Below are positions 19,316 through 30,304 of a stretch of DNA of 64,000 nt, one piece after another. The notes beneath the pieces are model-generated. The model saw nothing but the letters and a program-made list of their open reading frames with translations, had not been told where the DNA came from and did not search any database. How positions within the stretch are numbered: the stretch's first letter is position 1; each line of letters begins with the position of its first letter. Both the position numbers and the translations under genes were made by a program. The stretch is from Viridibacillus soli (GTDB lineage: Bacteria; Bacillota; Bacilli; Bacillales_A; Planococcaceae). The stretch is from assembly GCF_016612995.1 (NCBI RefSeq), contig NZ_JAEOAH010000013.1:94062-158061 (forward strand), written 5' to 3'.

Positions 19316-19858
19316 ATGGCAGAACGTATGGTAGCAAAACAAGCACCCCGCTTTGAAATGGAAGCAGTATTGGCTAATAAAGAATTCGGTAAAGTAAATT
19401 TAGAAGAAAACATGAAAAATGACAAATGGACTGTTTTATTCTTCTATCCAATGGACTTCACATTTGTATGCCCAACAGAAATCACTGCAATGTCAGATCG
19501 TTTCGACGAATTTGAAGATCTTGATGCAGAAGTAATTGGTGTATCAACTGATACGATTCACACTCACTTAGCATGGATTAACACTGATCGTACTGAAAAT
19601 GGCCTTGGTCAGTTAAAATTCCCATTAGCAGCTGACCACAATCAACGTGTATCTCGCGATTATGGTGTATTAATTGAAGATGAAGGTATAGCACTTCGTG
19701 GATTATTTATCATTAACCCAGAAGGCGAACTTCAATATCAAGTTGTCAATCATAACAACATCGGTCGCGATGTAGATGAAACTCTTCGCGTACTACAAGC
19801 ATTACAAACTGGTGGTCTTTGCCCAGCTAACTGGCGCCCAGGTCAAAAAACTCTTTAA
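19316..19858 (+). CDS. ykuU: 2-Cys peroxiredoxin
   Basis: 180-residue AhpC/Prx1-type peroxidase that reduces hydrogen peroxide and organic peroxides. The peroxidatic cysteine is in DFTFVCPTE (C52) and the resolving cysteine in GGLCPANW (C169). The start at 19316 follows TGGAGGG by seven bases; an earlier TTG at 19301 is not needed. It is followed by the thiol-disulfide oxidoreductase YkuV, as in Bacillus subtilis. A terminator between the two suggests separate transcripts or read-through. Confidence 0.95.
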   Translation: MAERMVAKQAPRFEMEAVLANKEFGKVNLEENMKNDKWTVLFFYPMDFTFVCPTEITAMSDRFDEFEDLDAEVIGVSTDTIHTHLAWINTDRTENGLGQLKFPLAADHNQRVSRDYGVLIEDEGIALRGLFIINPEGELQYQVVNHNNIGRDVDETLRVLQALQTGGLCPANWRPGQKTL

Positions 19859-19884
19859 GTTATAAACTTTGTTTTTAACATATA

Positions 19885-19914
19885 AAAGGCCTAACAAATG
19901 TTAGGTCTTTTTTT
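19885..19914 (+). terminator. Terminator after ykuU
   Basis: CCTAAC-AAAT-GTTAGG stem extended by G-U, G-C and A-T pairs, followed by seven T. Confidence 0.85.
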
Positions 19915-19963
19915 AAAACATGAGAATATACTATGAACGAATTCCATTATGAGGTGATTAAAC

Positions 19964-20422
19964 ATGAAACTACGTGCTCAAATGCCTGAATTAGTAGGCG
20001 AAACAGCTTGGTTAAACGGTAAAGTATCAAAAGCTAATTTAATTGGTGACAAACCAACGCTAATCCATTTCTGGTCAGTAAGTTGTCATTTATGTAAAGA
20101 AGCAATGCCAGAGGTAAACCAATTTCGTGATGAATATAAAAAAGAGTTAAACGTTATTGCTGTTCATATGCCACGTTCTGAAAGTGACTTAGATTTAAAC
20201 ACAATTAAGGCAACTGCAGCTGAACATGATATTACACAGCCAATCTTCGTTGATGGTGAAATGAAATTAACTGACACTTTTGATAACCAATATGTACCTG
20301 CATATTACGTTTTCGATAAAGAAGGTCAACTTCGTCACTTCCAAGCGGGTGGTAGTGGTATGAAAATGCTTCAAAAACGCGTTAACCGTGTATTAGATGA
20401 AGTACGTAACGCTGAAGCATGA
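19964..20422 (+). CDS. ykuV: Thiol-disulfide oxidoreductase
   Basis: 152-residue thioredoxin-fold protein with the redox motif C41-H-L-C44 in FWSVSCHLCKEAMPE. Sequence agrees with Bacillus subtilis YkuV along its whole length (for example AVHMPRSESDLDL and HFQAGGSGMKML), a cytoplasmic thiol-disulfide reductase. No signal peptide. It follows ykuU, so the pair may work together in peroxide reduction and thiol repair. GAGGTG ribosome site 11 bases ahead of the ATG. Confidence 0.95.
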   Translation: MKLRAQMPELVGETAWLNGKVSKANLIGDKPTLIHFWSVSCHLCKEAMPEVNQFRDEYKKELNVIAVHMPRSESDLDLNTIKATAAEHDITQPIFVDGEMKLTDTFDNQYVPAYYVFDKEGQLRHFQAGGSGMKMLQKRVNRVLDEVRNAEA

Positions 20423-20440
20423 TTAATTTATTATGGAATG

Positions 20441-20477
20441 AGAATTGTCTAATTAATACGGGCAATTCTTTTTTTAT
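20441..20477 (+). terminator. Terminator after ykuV
   Basis: AGAATTGTC...GGCAATTCT (9 bp, one G-U) followed by eight T. Confidence 0.8.
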
Positions 20478-20502
20478 TTAAAATAATAGCATTAGGATAA
20501 AT

Positions 20503-20531
20503 TTGTATGCTTGAATGGATTGTGATACACT
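20503..20531 (+). promoter_or_regulatory. Probable promoter of ktrC
   Basis: TTGTAT (20503-20508), 17-bp spacer, TACACT (20526-20531). Both boxes deviate at two positions but spacing is ideal and the start codon follows 35 bp later. Confidence 0.4.
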
Positions 20532-20565
20532 ATGTCCATTCTTGAATGTATCGGGGGAAATTTTC

Positions 20566-21225
20566 ATGAAAAAAGAGTTTGTTGTCATTGGATTAGGGCG
20601 TTTTGGTGGCAGTATCGTTTCTGAGCTGATTCAGCAAGGCGCAGATGTAATGGCAATCGATAAACATTCAGAAAGAGTCGACGAGTTTGCTCCAATTGCG
20701 ACACAGGCAGTAGTAGCGGATACGACTGATGAATCTGTGTTAAAATCGCTAGGTATTCGTAACTTTGAACATGTCATAGTCGCAATTGGTGATGATATCC
20801 AATCGAGTATTTTAACAACGTTAATGTTAAAAGAAATTGGTGTACAGAAAATAACTGTAAAAGCTCAAAATGACTACCATGAAAAAGTATTACGTAAAAT
20901 CGGTGCAGATCATGTCGTTCATCCGGAGCGCGATATGGGTATTCGTATTGCAAATAATATGATGTCGAATAACGTACTCGACTACTTAGAGCTATCTGAA
21001 GAGCATTCTATTATGGAAATTAAAGCTAATCACTTAATAGAAGGTCATACAATCATTAACTTAGATATTCGCGCAAGATATGGCATTAACATTGTAGCAA
21101 TTAAAAGAGGGCAGGAAATCATCGTGTCACCGCCGGCAGATGAGACAATCCATGATGGAGATATTTTAATCGTTATTGGAGCGGATGTAGATATTAGTCG
21201 ATTTGAGAAGAAGATGATGAATTAA
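20566..21225 (+). CDS. ktrC: Potassium channel gating subunit (RCK protein)
   Basis: 219-residue cytoplasmic regulator of a Ktr potassium channel. RCK_N spans about residues 4-125 with the nucleotide-binding GLGRFGGSI; RCK_C follows (about 135-219). It binds ATP/ADP, and usually c-di-AMP at the C-terminal domain, to gate KtrB/KtrD, which is not encoded in this window. An isolated regulator gene next to ykuUV and rnjA matches ktrC (ykqB) of Bacillus subtilis. The ATG at 20566 with a GGGGGAAA ribosome site is preferred over an upstream start at 20515. Confidence 0.93.
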   Translation: MKKEFVVIGLGRFGGSIVSELIQQGADVMAIDKHSERVDEFAPIATQAVVADTTDESVLKSLGIRNFEHVIVAIGDDIQSSILTTLMLKEIGVQKITVKAQNDYHEKVLRKIGADHVVHPERDMGIRIANNMMSNNVLDYLELSEEHSIMEIKANHLIEGHTIINLDIRARYGINIVAIKRGQEIIVSPPADETIHDGDILIVIGADVDISRFEKKMMN

Positions 21226-21230
21226 AATAA

Positions 21231-21283
21231 AAAACATAGCAAAAGCGACGGGGATATATCCTCGTCGCTTTTGCTATGTTTAT
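21231..21283 (+). terminator. Strong terminator after ktrC
   Basis: Stem ACATAGCAAAAGCGACG...CGTCGCTTTTGCTATGT, about 17 nearly perfect pairs, with A run before and T run after. It probably works in both directions. Confidence 0.9.
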
Positions 21284-21323
21284 TTAGAGATGGAAGAGGT
21301 TTAGTGCCTTAGTAGCTAAATAA

Positions 21324-21465
21324 GCGCCTTCAGCATTTAGCATATCCAGCTTCAGGCGCTAACGGCTCGAGGTCGTTTCTGTTCTCTCGGTCAAAAGCTG
21401 AAATGACACTTTTGATTCGAGAACTCCAACGCTTGTCGCCGTTGAACGAGCGCCTTCAGCATTTA
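21324..21465. repeat. Solitary copy of the 128-bp structured repeat
   Basis: The same family as the tandem array at 55626-56590. Pairs seen here: AGGCGCT (21354-21360) with AGCGCCT (21449-21455), AACGGC (21361-21366) with GCCGTT (21438-21443), and TCAAAAG (21391-21397) with CTTTTGA (21409-21415). Flanking GCGCCTTCAGCATTTA occurs at both ends (21324 and 21450). The copy stops two bases before the rnjA stop codon. It lies between ktrC and rnjA, where Bacillus subtilis has adeC. Confidence 0.9.
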
Positions 21466-21467
21466 AG

Positions 21468-23135
21468 TTAAACTTCCATAATAATCGGTAAAATCATTGG
21501 ACGGCGTTTTGTTTTTTCGAACAAATACGGTCCTAATGCATCAGTGATTTCATTTTTTAATTCAGACCACTGGGGTGTAGAATCTTGTAATGTACGTTGT
21601 AGGTGACGGTTCAACATTTGTTGTGCTTCATTAATCATCATACCTGATTCGCGCATATAAACGAAACCACGTGAAATGATGTCTGGACCTGAAACAATTT
21701 TTTGTGTTTCCATATTCACGCTAACAACAACAATAACTAAACCTTCTTCAGAAAGGATGCGGCGATCACGTAAGACGATATTACCGATATCACCAATGCC
21801 GTTACCATCGATATAAACATCCCCAGATGGAATACGTCCTGTAACAGCAGCCTCATTTGGACTAAGTGAAAGAACGTCACCGTTTTCCATGATAAATGTA
21901 TTATCTGGTTCTACATCACAATCAATCGCTAAATCAGCATGCATACGAAGCATACGATATTCACCATGAATTGGCATGAAGAATTTTGGTTTAATAAGAC
22001 GTAGCATTAATTTTTGTTCTTCTTGAGAACCGTGACCAGATGTATGAATATTATTCAATGAACCATGAATAACTTCTGCACCAGCGCGGAATAACAAGTT
22101 GATTGTTTTGTTGACGCTAATTGTGTTACCTGGGATTGGTGAAGATGAAAATACAACAGTATCTCCAGGTTGAATTTGAATTTGACGGTGAGTACCGTTA
22201 GCAATACGAGAAAGTGCTGCCATCGGTTCACCTTGGCTACCTGTACAAAGAATCATTACTTCATTAGCAGGTAAACGATTTAACGATTGTGCATCAACGA
22301 ATGTCTCTTTTGGAGCAGTAATATACCCTAATTCACGGCCGAGTGTAATGGCATTATCCATACTACGACCGAATATAGCGACTTTACGTCCGTGATTAAC
22401 GGCAGCGTCTGTCACTTGTTGTAAACGATGAATATTTGATGCGAATGTTGCAAAAATAATACGTCCTTCTACATTACGTAGAAGATCCTCAATACTTTCT
22501 CCAACCTTGCGTTCAGACATCGTGAAATTAGGAACTTCTGCATTTGTACTATCAGACAATAGACATAATACGCCATCGCGTCCAATTTCGGCCATTTTTG
22601 TTAAGTTTGCTGGTTCGCCAACAGGTGTAAAGTCAAATTTGAAATCCCCTGTATGTACGATGTTACCAGGTGGTGTTTTAACAACGATACCGTATGCATC
22701 TGGAATACTGTGTGTTGTTCTAAAGAAACTCACAGAAGTTTTACGGAATTTGATAATGTCATCTTCTTGGATTTCAATCATTTTTGTTTGACGTAGTAAC
22801 CCGTGCTCGTCCAATTTGTTGCGTAATAGACCAAGTGCAAGCTTACCGCCATACACAGGAATATTAATTTGACGAAGTAAATATGGAATACCACCAATAT
22901 GGTCTTCATGACCGTGAGTGATGAAGAGACCTTTAATCTTGTCTACATTTCTTACGAGATAAGTGTAGTCAGGTATAACATAGTCAATGCCTAGTAGTTC
23001 GTCTTCAGGAAATTTAATCCCTGCGTCAATCAAGATAATCTCATCTTGGAATTGAACGGCATACGTATTTTTGCCGATTTCGCCCAGTCCGCCGAGTGCG
23101 AAAACAGCTGTTTGGTCATTTTTCACAAATTTCAT
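21468..23135 (-). CDS. rnjA: Ribonuclease J1
   Basis: 555 residues, the same length as Bacillus subtilis RNase J1. Metallo-beta-lactamase and beta-CASP domains give 5'-3' exonuclease and endonuclease activity in mRNA turnover and rRNA maturation. The zinc motif HGHEDHIGG is at about residues 74-82. C-terminal [12 protein letters not shown] is characteristic. The ATG at 23135 is chosen from family alignment (MKFVKNDQ); a longer frame from 23168 would overlap rpoY. It starts four bases after the rpoY stop, so the two are coupled. A structured repeat abuts its stop codon. Confidence 0.97.
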   Translation of the reverse strand: MKFVKNDQTAVFALGGLGEIGKNTYAVQFQDEIILIDAGIKFPEDELLGIDYVIPDYTYLVRNVDKIKGLFITHGHEDHIGGIPYLLRQINIPVYGGKLALGLLRNKLDEHGLLRQTKMIEIQEDDIIKFRKTSVSFFRTTHSIPDAYGIVVKTPPGNIVHTGDFKFDFTPVGEPANLTKMAEIGRDGVLCLLSDSTNAEVPNFTMSERKVGESIEDLLRNVEGRIIFATFASNIHRLQQVTDAAVNHGRKVAIFGRSMDNAITLGRELGYITAPKETFVDAQSLNRLPANEVMILCTGSQGEPMAALSRIANGTHRQIQIQPGDTVVFSSSPIPGNTISVNKTINLLFRAGAEVIHGSLNNIHTSGHGSQEEQKLMLRLIKPKFFMPIHGEYRMLRMHADLAIDCDVEPDNTFIMENGDVLSLSPNEAAVTGRIPSGDVYIDGNGIGDIGNIVLRDRRILSEEGLVIVVVSVNMETQKIVSGPDIISRGFVYMRESGMMINEAQQMLNRHLQRTLQDSTPQWSELKNEITDALGPYLFEKTKRRPMILPIIMEV

Positions 23136-23139
23136 GTGT

Positions 23140-23349
23140 TTAGATTTTCTCCACGTGGAAATGTTCACTTGCTTGTTCGTATTCTAGGTAGTTTCCTTCT
23201 AGCAATTGAACAAACTCGATATTGTAGTTACGATCTTTTAGCTTCATACGGACATCGCGTTCATCTATAGCTTCTAAATATAAGCTTTTAGTATTTTCGC
23301 GAACTGGAACTTCTACAGCATTTTCTTGGTAATAAACTTTGTAAATCAT
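23140..23349 (-). CDS. rpoY: RNA polymerase epsilon subunit
   Basis: 69-residue small subunit of Firmicute RNA polymerase (YkzG/RpoY), starting [10 protein letters not shown]. It sits directly before rnjA, the universal arrangement in this group, and is preceded by AAAGGAG. It binds the core enzyme and is dispensable. Confidence 0.93.
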   Translation of the reverse strand: MIYKVYYQENAVEVPVRENTKSLYLEAIDERDVRMKLKDRNYNIEFVQLLEGNYLEYEQASEHFHVEKI

Positions 23350-23409
23350 ATTATGCTCTCCTTTAACACGTTCAAAATAATTGCATTTCCTTTATATTAT
23401 CATGCGAGT

Positions 23410-23449
23410 AACTTAAAATAAAGAAAAGCCCTCCAAAATTATGAAGGGC
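23410..23449 (-). terminator. Terminator of the 23-residue peptide unit
   Basis: On the minus strand GCCCTTC-ATAATTTT-GGAGGGC (7 bp, one G-U) followed by TTTTCTTTATTTT, nine bases after the peptide stop codon. It separates the unit from rpoY-rnjA. Confidence 0.8.
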
Positions 23450-23457
23450 AAATATAC

Positions 23458-23529
23458 TTAAGCGATTGTTTTTTTACCGAGCAAGCCATTAAGCCGTTTC
23501 AACAATTGTTTTTTTAGGCGTTTAAACAT
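23458..23529 (-). CDS. 23-residue basic amphipathic peptide, free-standing unit
   Basis: Tiny ORF starting MFKRLKKQLLKRLNGLL and ending in KKTIA. Eight of 23 residues are Lys or Arg and the hydrophobic ones recur at helix spacing, so it should form a cationic amphipathic helix. Support for translation: AAGGAGTG seven bases before the ATG, a near-consensus promoter directly upstream (17-bp spacing) and an intrinsic terminator directly downstream. The predicted transcript is only about 130 nt. Family not recognised; it could be a membrane-active peptide, a toxin-like peptide or a ribosomal/RNA-binding peptide. Confidence 0.65.
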   Translation of the reverse strand: MFKRLKKQLLKRLNGLLGKKTIA

Positions 23530-23550
23530 GGCATATCACTCCTTGTGTAA

Positions 23551-23579
23551 ATTATACACAATTTTACTTTTGCTGTAAA
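23551..23579 (-). promoter_or_regulatory. SigA promoter of the 23-residue peptide
   Basis: Minus strand: -35 TTTACA (23579-23574), 17-bp spacer, -10 TATAAT (23556-23551). The predicted 5' leader before the ATG is only about 15-18 nt. Confidence 0.75.
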
Positions 23580-23629
23580 GTTTTTTTACTTAACAATGAA
23601 TTTTTGACAGAGAGAGGAAGTATTTTAGG

Positions 23630-24403
23630 ATGCAGAAAAGAATATTATTTTTTGATATAGACGGTACGTTATATAATTCAGAGAAAAAAATTCCACAAAC
23701 GACGATTAATGCAGTCAAAAAGGCGAAAGCTAATGGTCATGAAGTGGTCATTGCAACAGGTAGAGCGCCTTTTATGATTAAGGAAGTACTAGAAACTTTA
23801 GAAGTAGAATCGTATATTTGTTTCAATGGCCAATATGTTGTATATAAGGGACGGCCCGTCTTTCGGAAGCCAGTTCCGCTCGAACAATTGAAGGCTCTTG
23901 TTGACTATGTGCAAAAACAGCATAAACCATTAGTCTTTTTAGATGATCAAGAGATGGTTTCTTCTATAGCAGAGGACCTCAAAATAAAGGAAAGTTTGAC
24001 TTCCTTACACTATCCTATGCCAAGACTGGACAAAGATTTCTACTTAACTCGACCGATTTATCAAGTTTTGCTATTTGTGAATATTGAGGAAGAAGTGCAG
24101 TATGAAAAAACATTCCCTGAATTGCAACTAATTCGTTGGCACACCCATTCTTGTGATGTATTAAATAAAGGTGTTTCTAAAGCGTATGGAATTGAACGAT
24201 TATTAGAATATACTGATTTTTCAATGGATGATTCGATTGCTTTTGGTGATGGTTTAAATGATGTGGAAATGCTAACAGCAGTTGGAACAGGTGTTGCAAT
24301 GGGGAATGGCCATGAGAAAGCGAAAACGGCTGCAACCTTTGTAACTGAGCATGTAGACAAGGATGGATTAGTAAAAGCAATGGAAAAATTACAATTGGTA
24401 TAA
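23630..24403 (+). CDS. ykrA: HAD-superfamily hydrolase, Cof type
   Basis: 257-residue Cof-type HAD phosphatase. Motif I DIDGTLYNS (8-16, nucleophile Asp), motif II ATGRAP (42-47), and motif IV FGDGLNDVEML (about 204-214) are intact; the C2 cap lies between. Family members dephosphorylate sugar phosphates or cofactors; the substrate here is unknown. Its place between rpoY and def is that of B. subtilis ykrA. Confidence 0.92.
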   Translation: MQKRILFFDIDGTLYNSEKKIPQTTINAVKKAKANGHEVVIATGRAPFMIKEVLETLEVESYICFNGQYVVYKGRPVFRKPVPLEQLKALVDYVQKQHKPLVFLDDQEMVSSIAEDLKIKESLTSLHYPMPRLDKDFYLTRPIYQVLLFVNIEEEVQYEKTFPELQLIRWHTHSCDVLNKGVSKAYGIERLLEYTDFSMDDSIAFGDGLNDVEMLTAVGTGVAMGNGHEKAKTAATFVTEHVDKDGLVKAMEKLQLV

Positions 24404-24410
24404 AAACAAT

Positions 24411-24453
24411 AAAAAGTCTTGCTATGGTTTTATGGTTCATAGCAAGGCTTTTT
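24411..24453. terminator. Bidirectional terminator between ykrA and def
   Basis: AAAAGTCTTGCTATG...CATAGCAAGGCTTTT, a 15-bp stem with one G-U between convergent genes. Confidence 0.9.
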
Positions 24454-24456
24454 GTG

Positions 24457-25014
24457 TTAATTATTCACAATTGGTTGAGAATTTGGTACTTCAGCGAAGG
24501 GGTTTGATTCATTAATATGATCGTAGAACATTACGCCATTTAAATGATCCAATTCATGTTGGAATAAGATGGCCTGTAAGCCTTTTAGTCGCATTTTCTT
24601 TTCTTCACCATCAAGTGTAAAAAACTTAACTGTTATACGTGCATGTCGTGGTACGAAACCATCTACATTACGATCAACTGATAAACAGCCTTCACCATTT
24701 GTTAAATAAGTCTTTTCTACTGAATGGCTGACAATCTTCGGGTTCACAGCGACGAAGCTGAGTGGATTGTCAGAATCGTCCGGTAGATGAAGAGCGAATA
24801 TTCTTTTTGATTCATTTACTTGCGGTGCTGCAATACCAATGCCAGAACGCAAGTCGTATTTTTCGCTTAATTCGGGGTCTTGACTGTTAATGAGGAATTC
24901 CATTAAGTCTTGCCCTAATTGTTTATCCTCTTTTGATAGGGGGAAAGTTAGTTCTTTCGCGCGAGCACGTAATGTTGGGTGGCCTTCGCGAATAACATTA
25001 TCCATTAAAATCAT
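24457..25014 (-). CDS. def: Peptide deformylase
   Basis: 185 residues; removes the formyl group from nascent N-terminal methionine. All three metal-site motifs are present: GIGIAAPQ (I), EGCLS (II) and QHELDHLNG (III). Length and a 12-residue insertion before motif I match type 2 Gram-positive deformylases (B. subtilis DefB). The ATG at 25014 is chosen by family alignment and GGAAG ribosome site; the frame extends ten codons upstream without a better site. Convergent with ykrA. Confidence 0.95.
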   Translation of the reverse strand: MILMDNVIREGHPTLRARAKELTFPLSKEDKQLGQDLMEFLINSQDPELSEKYDLRSGIGIAAPQVNESKRIFALHLPDDSDNPLSFVAVNPKIVSHSVEKTYLTNGEGCLSVDRNVDGFVPRHARITVKFFTLDGEEKKMRLKGLQAILFQHELDHLNGVMFYDHINESNPFAEVPNSQPIVNN

Positions 25015-25279
25015 TTCGGTTCTTCCTTTCAATACAATATACAAATGATCAATACTAATAGTATAACGTACGACGACAAACGTTCAATGAAAAAGAATAA
25101 ATAATAAATGATTATTTGTTTAAGATTACGACAGGTGGGAATACATAAGGCGAGGTAATTACTGTTCTAGTAAAGGTTGGAAAAATAGTGCTGTTGTATA
25201 ATACGGAAGTTCAAATATGTATAGTACAGAATTTCTTAGAAAGTTATAAAAGATAATGTAAGCATTATCATAACGATGA

Positions 25280-25308
25280 TTGACCAATTAATTTTAATTC
25301 AGTATACT
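25280..25308 (+). promoter_or_regulatory. SigA promoter of the pdhABCD operon
   Basis: TTGACC (25280-25285), 17-bp spacer, TATACT (25303-25308), 72 bp before the pdhA start. Apart from this the gene-free stretch 25015-25379 shows nothing else I can name. Confidence 0.65.
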
Positions 25309-25310
25309 GA

Positions 25311-26495
<1,185 letters not shown>

Positions 26496-26498
26496 CCG

Positions 26499-27476
26499 AT
26501 GGCACAAATGACGATGATTCAAGCAATTACAGACGCACTACGCTGCGAATTAAAAGATGACGAAAACGTATTAGTGTTCGGTGAAGACGTTGGTGTAAAC
26601 GGCGGGGTATTCCGCGCAACTGAAGGTCTTCAAAAAGAATTTGGTGAGGATCGCGTTTTCGATACACCACTTGCAGAGTCAGGAATTGGTGGTTTAACTA
26701 TCGGTCTTGCACTTCAAGGCTACCGTCCTGTACCTGAAATCCAATTCTTTGGTTTCGTATATGAAGTGATGGACTCAATCAGCGGACAATTAGCACGTAT
26801 GCGTTACCGCACAGGCGGTGCACTTGGCGCACCTGTGACAATCCGTTCACCATTTGGTGGTGGCGTTCATACACCAGAAATGCACTCAGATAGCTTAGAA
26901 GGCTTAGTAGCATCGCAACCAGGTATTAAAGTAGTTGTACCATCAACTCCTTATGACGCAAAAGGTTTATTAATCTCATCTATTCGTGATAATGATCCAG
27001 TTGTGTTCCTTGAGCATTTAAAATTGTATCGTTCATTCCGTGAAGAAGTTCCTGAAGAGTCATATACAATTCCTCTAGGAAAAGCAGATGTTAAGCGTGA
27101 AGGAACAGATTTATCTATCTTTGCATACGGTGCTATGGTGCATGAATCACTAAAAGCTGCGGAACAACTAGAAAAAGAAGAATACTCAGTTGAAGTTGTG
27201 GATTTACGTACAATTCAACCGTTAGATATTGAAACAATTATTGCATCTGTTGAAAAAACAGGCCGTGCAGTTGTTGTCCAAGAAGCACAAAAACAGGCAG
27301 GTATTGCAGCGAATGTTGTCTCTGAAATTACAGAGCGCGCAATTCTTAGTTTAGAGGCTCCTGTACTACGCGTTACAGCGCCAGATACTATATATCCATT
27401 CCCACAAGCAGAAGCTGTGTGGTTACCAAACGCAAAAGATATCGTTGAAACAGCGAAAAAAGTATTAACATTTTAA
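26499..27476 (+). CDS. pdhB: Pyruvate dehydrogenase E1 component, beta subunit
   Basis: 325 residues, forms the alpha2-beta2 E1 heterotetramer with PdhA. Transketolase-type pyrimidine-binding domain (about 1-180, with LVFGEDVG and [18 protein letters not shown]) and a C-terminal transketolase domain (about 190-320). Its ribosome site AAGGAG overlaps the end of pdhA, indicating coupled translation. Confidence 0.97.
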   Translation: MAQMTMIQAITDALRCELKDDENVLVFGEDVGVNGGVFRATEGLQKEFGEDRVFDTPLAESGIGGLTIGLALQGYRPVPEIQFFGFVYEVMDSISGQLARMRYRTGGALGAPVTIRSPFGGGVHTPEMHSDSLEGLVASQPGIKVVVPSTPYDAKGLLISSIRDNDPVVFLEHLKLYRSFREEVPEESYTIPLGKADVKREGTDLSIFAYGAMVHESLKAAEQLEKEEYSVEVVDLRTIQPLDIETIIASVEKTGRAVVVQEAQKQAGIAANVVSEITERAILSLEAPVLRVTAPDTIYPFPQAEAVWLPNAKDIVETAKKVLTF

Positions 27477-27506
27477 TTTATTTTCGAAACAGAAAGGGTG
27501 AATCAT

Positions 27507-28829
27507 ATGGCATTTGAATTTCGACTACCAGATATTGGTGAAGGTATCCATGAGGGTGAAATTGTAAAATGGTTCGTAAAAGCAGGGGACAAAATTCAAG
27601 AGGATGACGTGCTTTGTGAAGTTCAAAATGATAAAGCAGTTGTTGAAATCCCTTCTCCGGTAGAAGGAACAGTAGAGGCAGTACTTGTAGAAGAAGGCGT
27701 TTTAACAACAGTAGGTACAGTATTATTACGCGTAGATGCACCCGGCTATGAAGACATTCAGCTAAAAGGTCATCATGACGATGAAGAAGCGCCGAAAGCA
27801 CAAGTGGAAGAGGCAGTGCAAGCTTCAGTTGAAGAAGTACCAAAAGCTGATACAGTACCAGCTGGAGTATCACAAGCATCTGTAGAAATTGATCCAAATA
27901 AACGCGTTATTGCGATGCCATCTGTTCGTAAATTTGCACGTGACAATGACGTGGATATTAAACAAGTGGCTGGCTCAGCTAAAAATGGCCGTATTGTAAA
28001 AGAAGATGTGGAATCGTTCATGAATGGTGGCCAATCTCAAGTTGTAGAGGCGCCTGTTAAAGAAGCTTCACAAGCTGCCGATACAGTAAGTGAAAAAGCA
28101 TCTGTACAGCCGACATTGGAAGGTGAATTCCCTGAAACACGAGAGAAAATGTCTGGAATTCGTCGTGCAATTGCCAAAGCAATGGTTCACTCGAAACATA
28201 CAGCTCCACATGTAACATTAATGGATGAAGTAGATGTGACAGAACTTGTTGCACACCGTAAAAAATTCAAAGAAATCGCGGCTGAAAAAGGTATCAAGCT
28301 CACATATTTACCATATGTAGTAAAAGCTTTAGTAAGCACTTTACGTGAATTCCCTGCATTTAATTGTTCGCTTGATGATGAAAAACAAGAAATTGTACAA
28401 AAACACTATTATAATATCGGTATAGCTGCCGATACAGATAAAGGTTTACTTGTGCCAGTTATTAAACACGCAGATCGCAAATCGGTATTTGCTGTATCTG
28501 ATGAAATTAATGAGCTTGCAACAAAAGCCCGTGATGGTAAGTTAGCGCCAAACGAAATGAAGGGTGCATCATGTTCAATCACTAATATTGGTTCAGCAGG
28601 TGGCCAATGGTTTACTCCAGTAATTAACCATCCTGAAGTAGCAATTTTAGGAATTGGTCGAATTTCAGAGAAACCTGTAATAAAAAATGGTGAAATTGTA
28701 GCTGCACCTGTGTTAGCATTATCATTGAGCTTTGATCATCGAATGATCGACGGTGCTACAGCGCAACATGCGTTAAATCATATTAAACGTTTGTTAAGCG
28801 AGCCCGAATTATTATTAATGGAGGCGTAA
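27507..28829 (+). CDS. pdhC: Pyruvate dehydrogenase E2, dihydrolipoyl acetyltransferase
   Basis: 440 residues. One lipoyl domain (1-78) with the lipoylated Lys in QNDKAVVEI (K43), an Ala/Glu/Val linker, a peripheral-subunit binding domain (about 128-168, [15 protein letters not shown]) and the catalytic chloramphenicol-acetyltransferase-like core ending in DHRMIDG. It makes acetyl-CoA and forms the complex core. The ATG at 27507 after AAAGGGTG is preferred to the GTG at 27498, which is part of that site. Confidence 0.97.
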   Translation: MAFEFRLPDIGEGIHEGEIVKWFVKAGDKIQEDDVLCEVQNDKAVVEIPSPVEGTVEAVLVEEGVLTTVGTVLLRVDAPGYEDIQLKGHHDDEEAPKAQVEEAVQASVEEVPKADTVPAGVSQASVEIDPNKRVIAMPSVRKFARDNDVDIKQVAGSAKNGRIVKEDVESFMNGGQSQVVEAPVKEASQAADTVSEKASVQPTLEGEFPETREKMSGIRRAIAKAMVHSKHTAPHVTLMDEVDVTELVAHRKKFKEIAAEKGIKLTYLPYVVKALVSTLREFPAFNCSLDDEKQEIVQKHYYNIGIAADTDKGLLVPVIKHADRKSVFAVSDEINELATKARDGKLAPNEMKGASCSITNIGSAGGQWFTPVINHPEVAILGIGRISEKPVIKNGEIVAAPVLALSLSFDHRMIDGATAQHALNHIKRLLSEPELLLMEA

Positions 28830-28833
28830 GAAA

Positions 28834-30249
28834 ATGGTAGTAGGAGATTTCCCAATCGAAACAGATACACTTGTAATTGGCGCAGGCCCTGGTGGATATG
28901 TTGCAGCAATTCGTGCAGCGCAAACTGGACAAAAAGTAACAGTTGTTGAAAAAGAATACGTAGGTGGCGTGTGCTTAAACGTTGGTTGTATTCCTTCAAA
29001 AGCATTAATCTCAGTCGGTCACCGTTTAGAACATGCTAAAAACTCAGCAGACATGGGTATCGTGGCTCCTGAAGTTAGCATTGATTTCAAAAAAGCACAA
29101 GAATTTAAAAACGGTGTAGTTAAAAAATTAACTGGCGGCGTATCAAGCTTATTAAAAGGCAACAACGTAGAAGTAGTAAGTGGAGAAGCATACTTTGTAG
29201 ATGCGAACACAATCCGTGTTATCAACGAAGATTCTGCACAAACGTATACATTCAAAAATGCGATTTTAGCAACTGGTTCACGCCCTGTTGAAATCCCAAC
29301 TTTCAAATTCTCTAAACGCGTAATAAACTCTACAGGAGCACTTTCTTTACAAGAAGTTCCTGGCAAACTTGTTGTTATTGGTGGCGGTTATATCGGTACT
29401 GAGCTTGGATCTGCATTTGCAAACCTTGGTTCAGAGGTAACGATTCTAGAAGGCGGCAAAGATATTCTAGCTGGCTTCGAAAAACAAATGACAATGATTG
29501 TTAAAAAAGGTCTTAAGAAAAAAGGCGTTACAATCGAGACAGGCGCACTTGCTCAAGGCGTTGAAGAAACAGAAACAGGCGTTACTGTTAAATACGAAGT
29601 AAAAGGCGAAGCAAAATCTGTTGAAGCCGATTACGTATTAGTGACTGTTGGTCGTCGTCCTAACACTGACGAAATTGGCTTAGAAGAACTAGGTCTTGAG
29701 TTTGGTGAACGTGGACTATTAAAAGTCGACAAACAATGCCGTACAAATATACCAAACATTTATGCAATCGGTGATATCGTTGCTGGACCACAACTTGCTC
29801 ACAAAGCTTCTTACGAAGGTAAAGTTGCTGCTGAAGCAATCGCTGGTGAAAAATCAGTAGTAGATTACTTAGCAATCCCTGCTGTTTGCTTCACAGATCC
29901 AGAAATGGCAACTGTAGGTCTTTCTGAAGACCAAGCAAAAGAAGAAGGTTATGAAGTAGTGGCTGGTAAATTCCCATTCGGTGCTAACGGCCGTGCATTA
30001 GCATTAAATGAAACAGAAGGCTTCGTGAAACTAGTTTCTCGTAAAGCTGATGGCTTATTACTAGGTGGTCAAATCGTTGGTGCTGGTGCTTCTGATATGA
30101 TCTCTGAAATTGGTTTAGCAATTGAAGCGGGTATGACTGTAGAAGATGTTGCGATGACAATTCACGCACACCCAACATTAGGTGAAATCACTATGGAAAC
30201 TGCTGAAGTATTACTTGGTAACCCAATTCACATTGTAGCTAAAAAATAA
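28834..30249 (+). CDS. pdhD: Dihydrolipoyl dehydrogenase (E3)
   Basis: 471-residue flavoprotein that reoxidises dihydrolipoamide with NAD+. FAD site GAGPGG (16-21), redox disulfide C47-x4-C52 in [16 protein letters not shown] site [10 protein letters not shown], and the catalytic HAHPTLGE near the C-terminus are intact. It probably serves the 2-oxoglutarate complex too. Last gene of pdhABCD, four bases after pdhC, followed by a terminator. Confidence 0.97.
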   Translation: MVVGDFPIETDTLVIGAGPGGYVAAIRAAQTGQKVTVVEKEYVGGVCLNVGCIPSKALISVGHRLEHAKNSADMGIVAPEVSIDFKKAQEFKNGVVKKLTGGVSSLLKGNNVEVVSGEAYFVDANTIRVINEDSAQTYTFKNAILATGSRPVEIPTFKFSKRVINSTGALSLQEVPGKLVVIGGGYIGTELGSAFANLGSEVTILEGGKDILAGFEKQMTMIVKKGLKKKGVTIETGALAQGVEETETGVTVKYEVKGEAKSVEADYVLVTVGRRPNTDEIGLEELGLEFGERGLLKVDKQCRTNIPNIYAIGDIVAGPQLAHKASYEGKVAAEAIAGEKSVVDYLAIPAVCFTDPEMATVGLSEDQAKEEGYEVVAGKFPFGANGRALALNETEGFVKLVSRKADGLLLGGQIVGAGASDMISEIGLAIEAGMTVEDVAMTIHAHPTLGEITMETAEVLLGNPIHIVAKK

Positions 30250-30267
30250 TTGACCTAGTCAATTTAC

Positions 30268-30304
30268 AAACCTCTTAAAGTCTTTGGGCTTTGAGAGGTT
30301 TTTT
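30268..30304 (+). terminator. Terminator of the pdh operon
   Basis: AAACCTCTTAAAG/CTTTGAGAGGTTT, 13 bp with one mismatch, followed by TTTTT. Confidence 0.88.
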
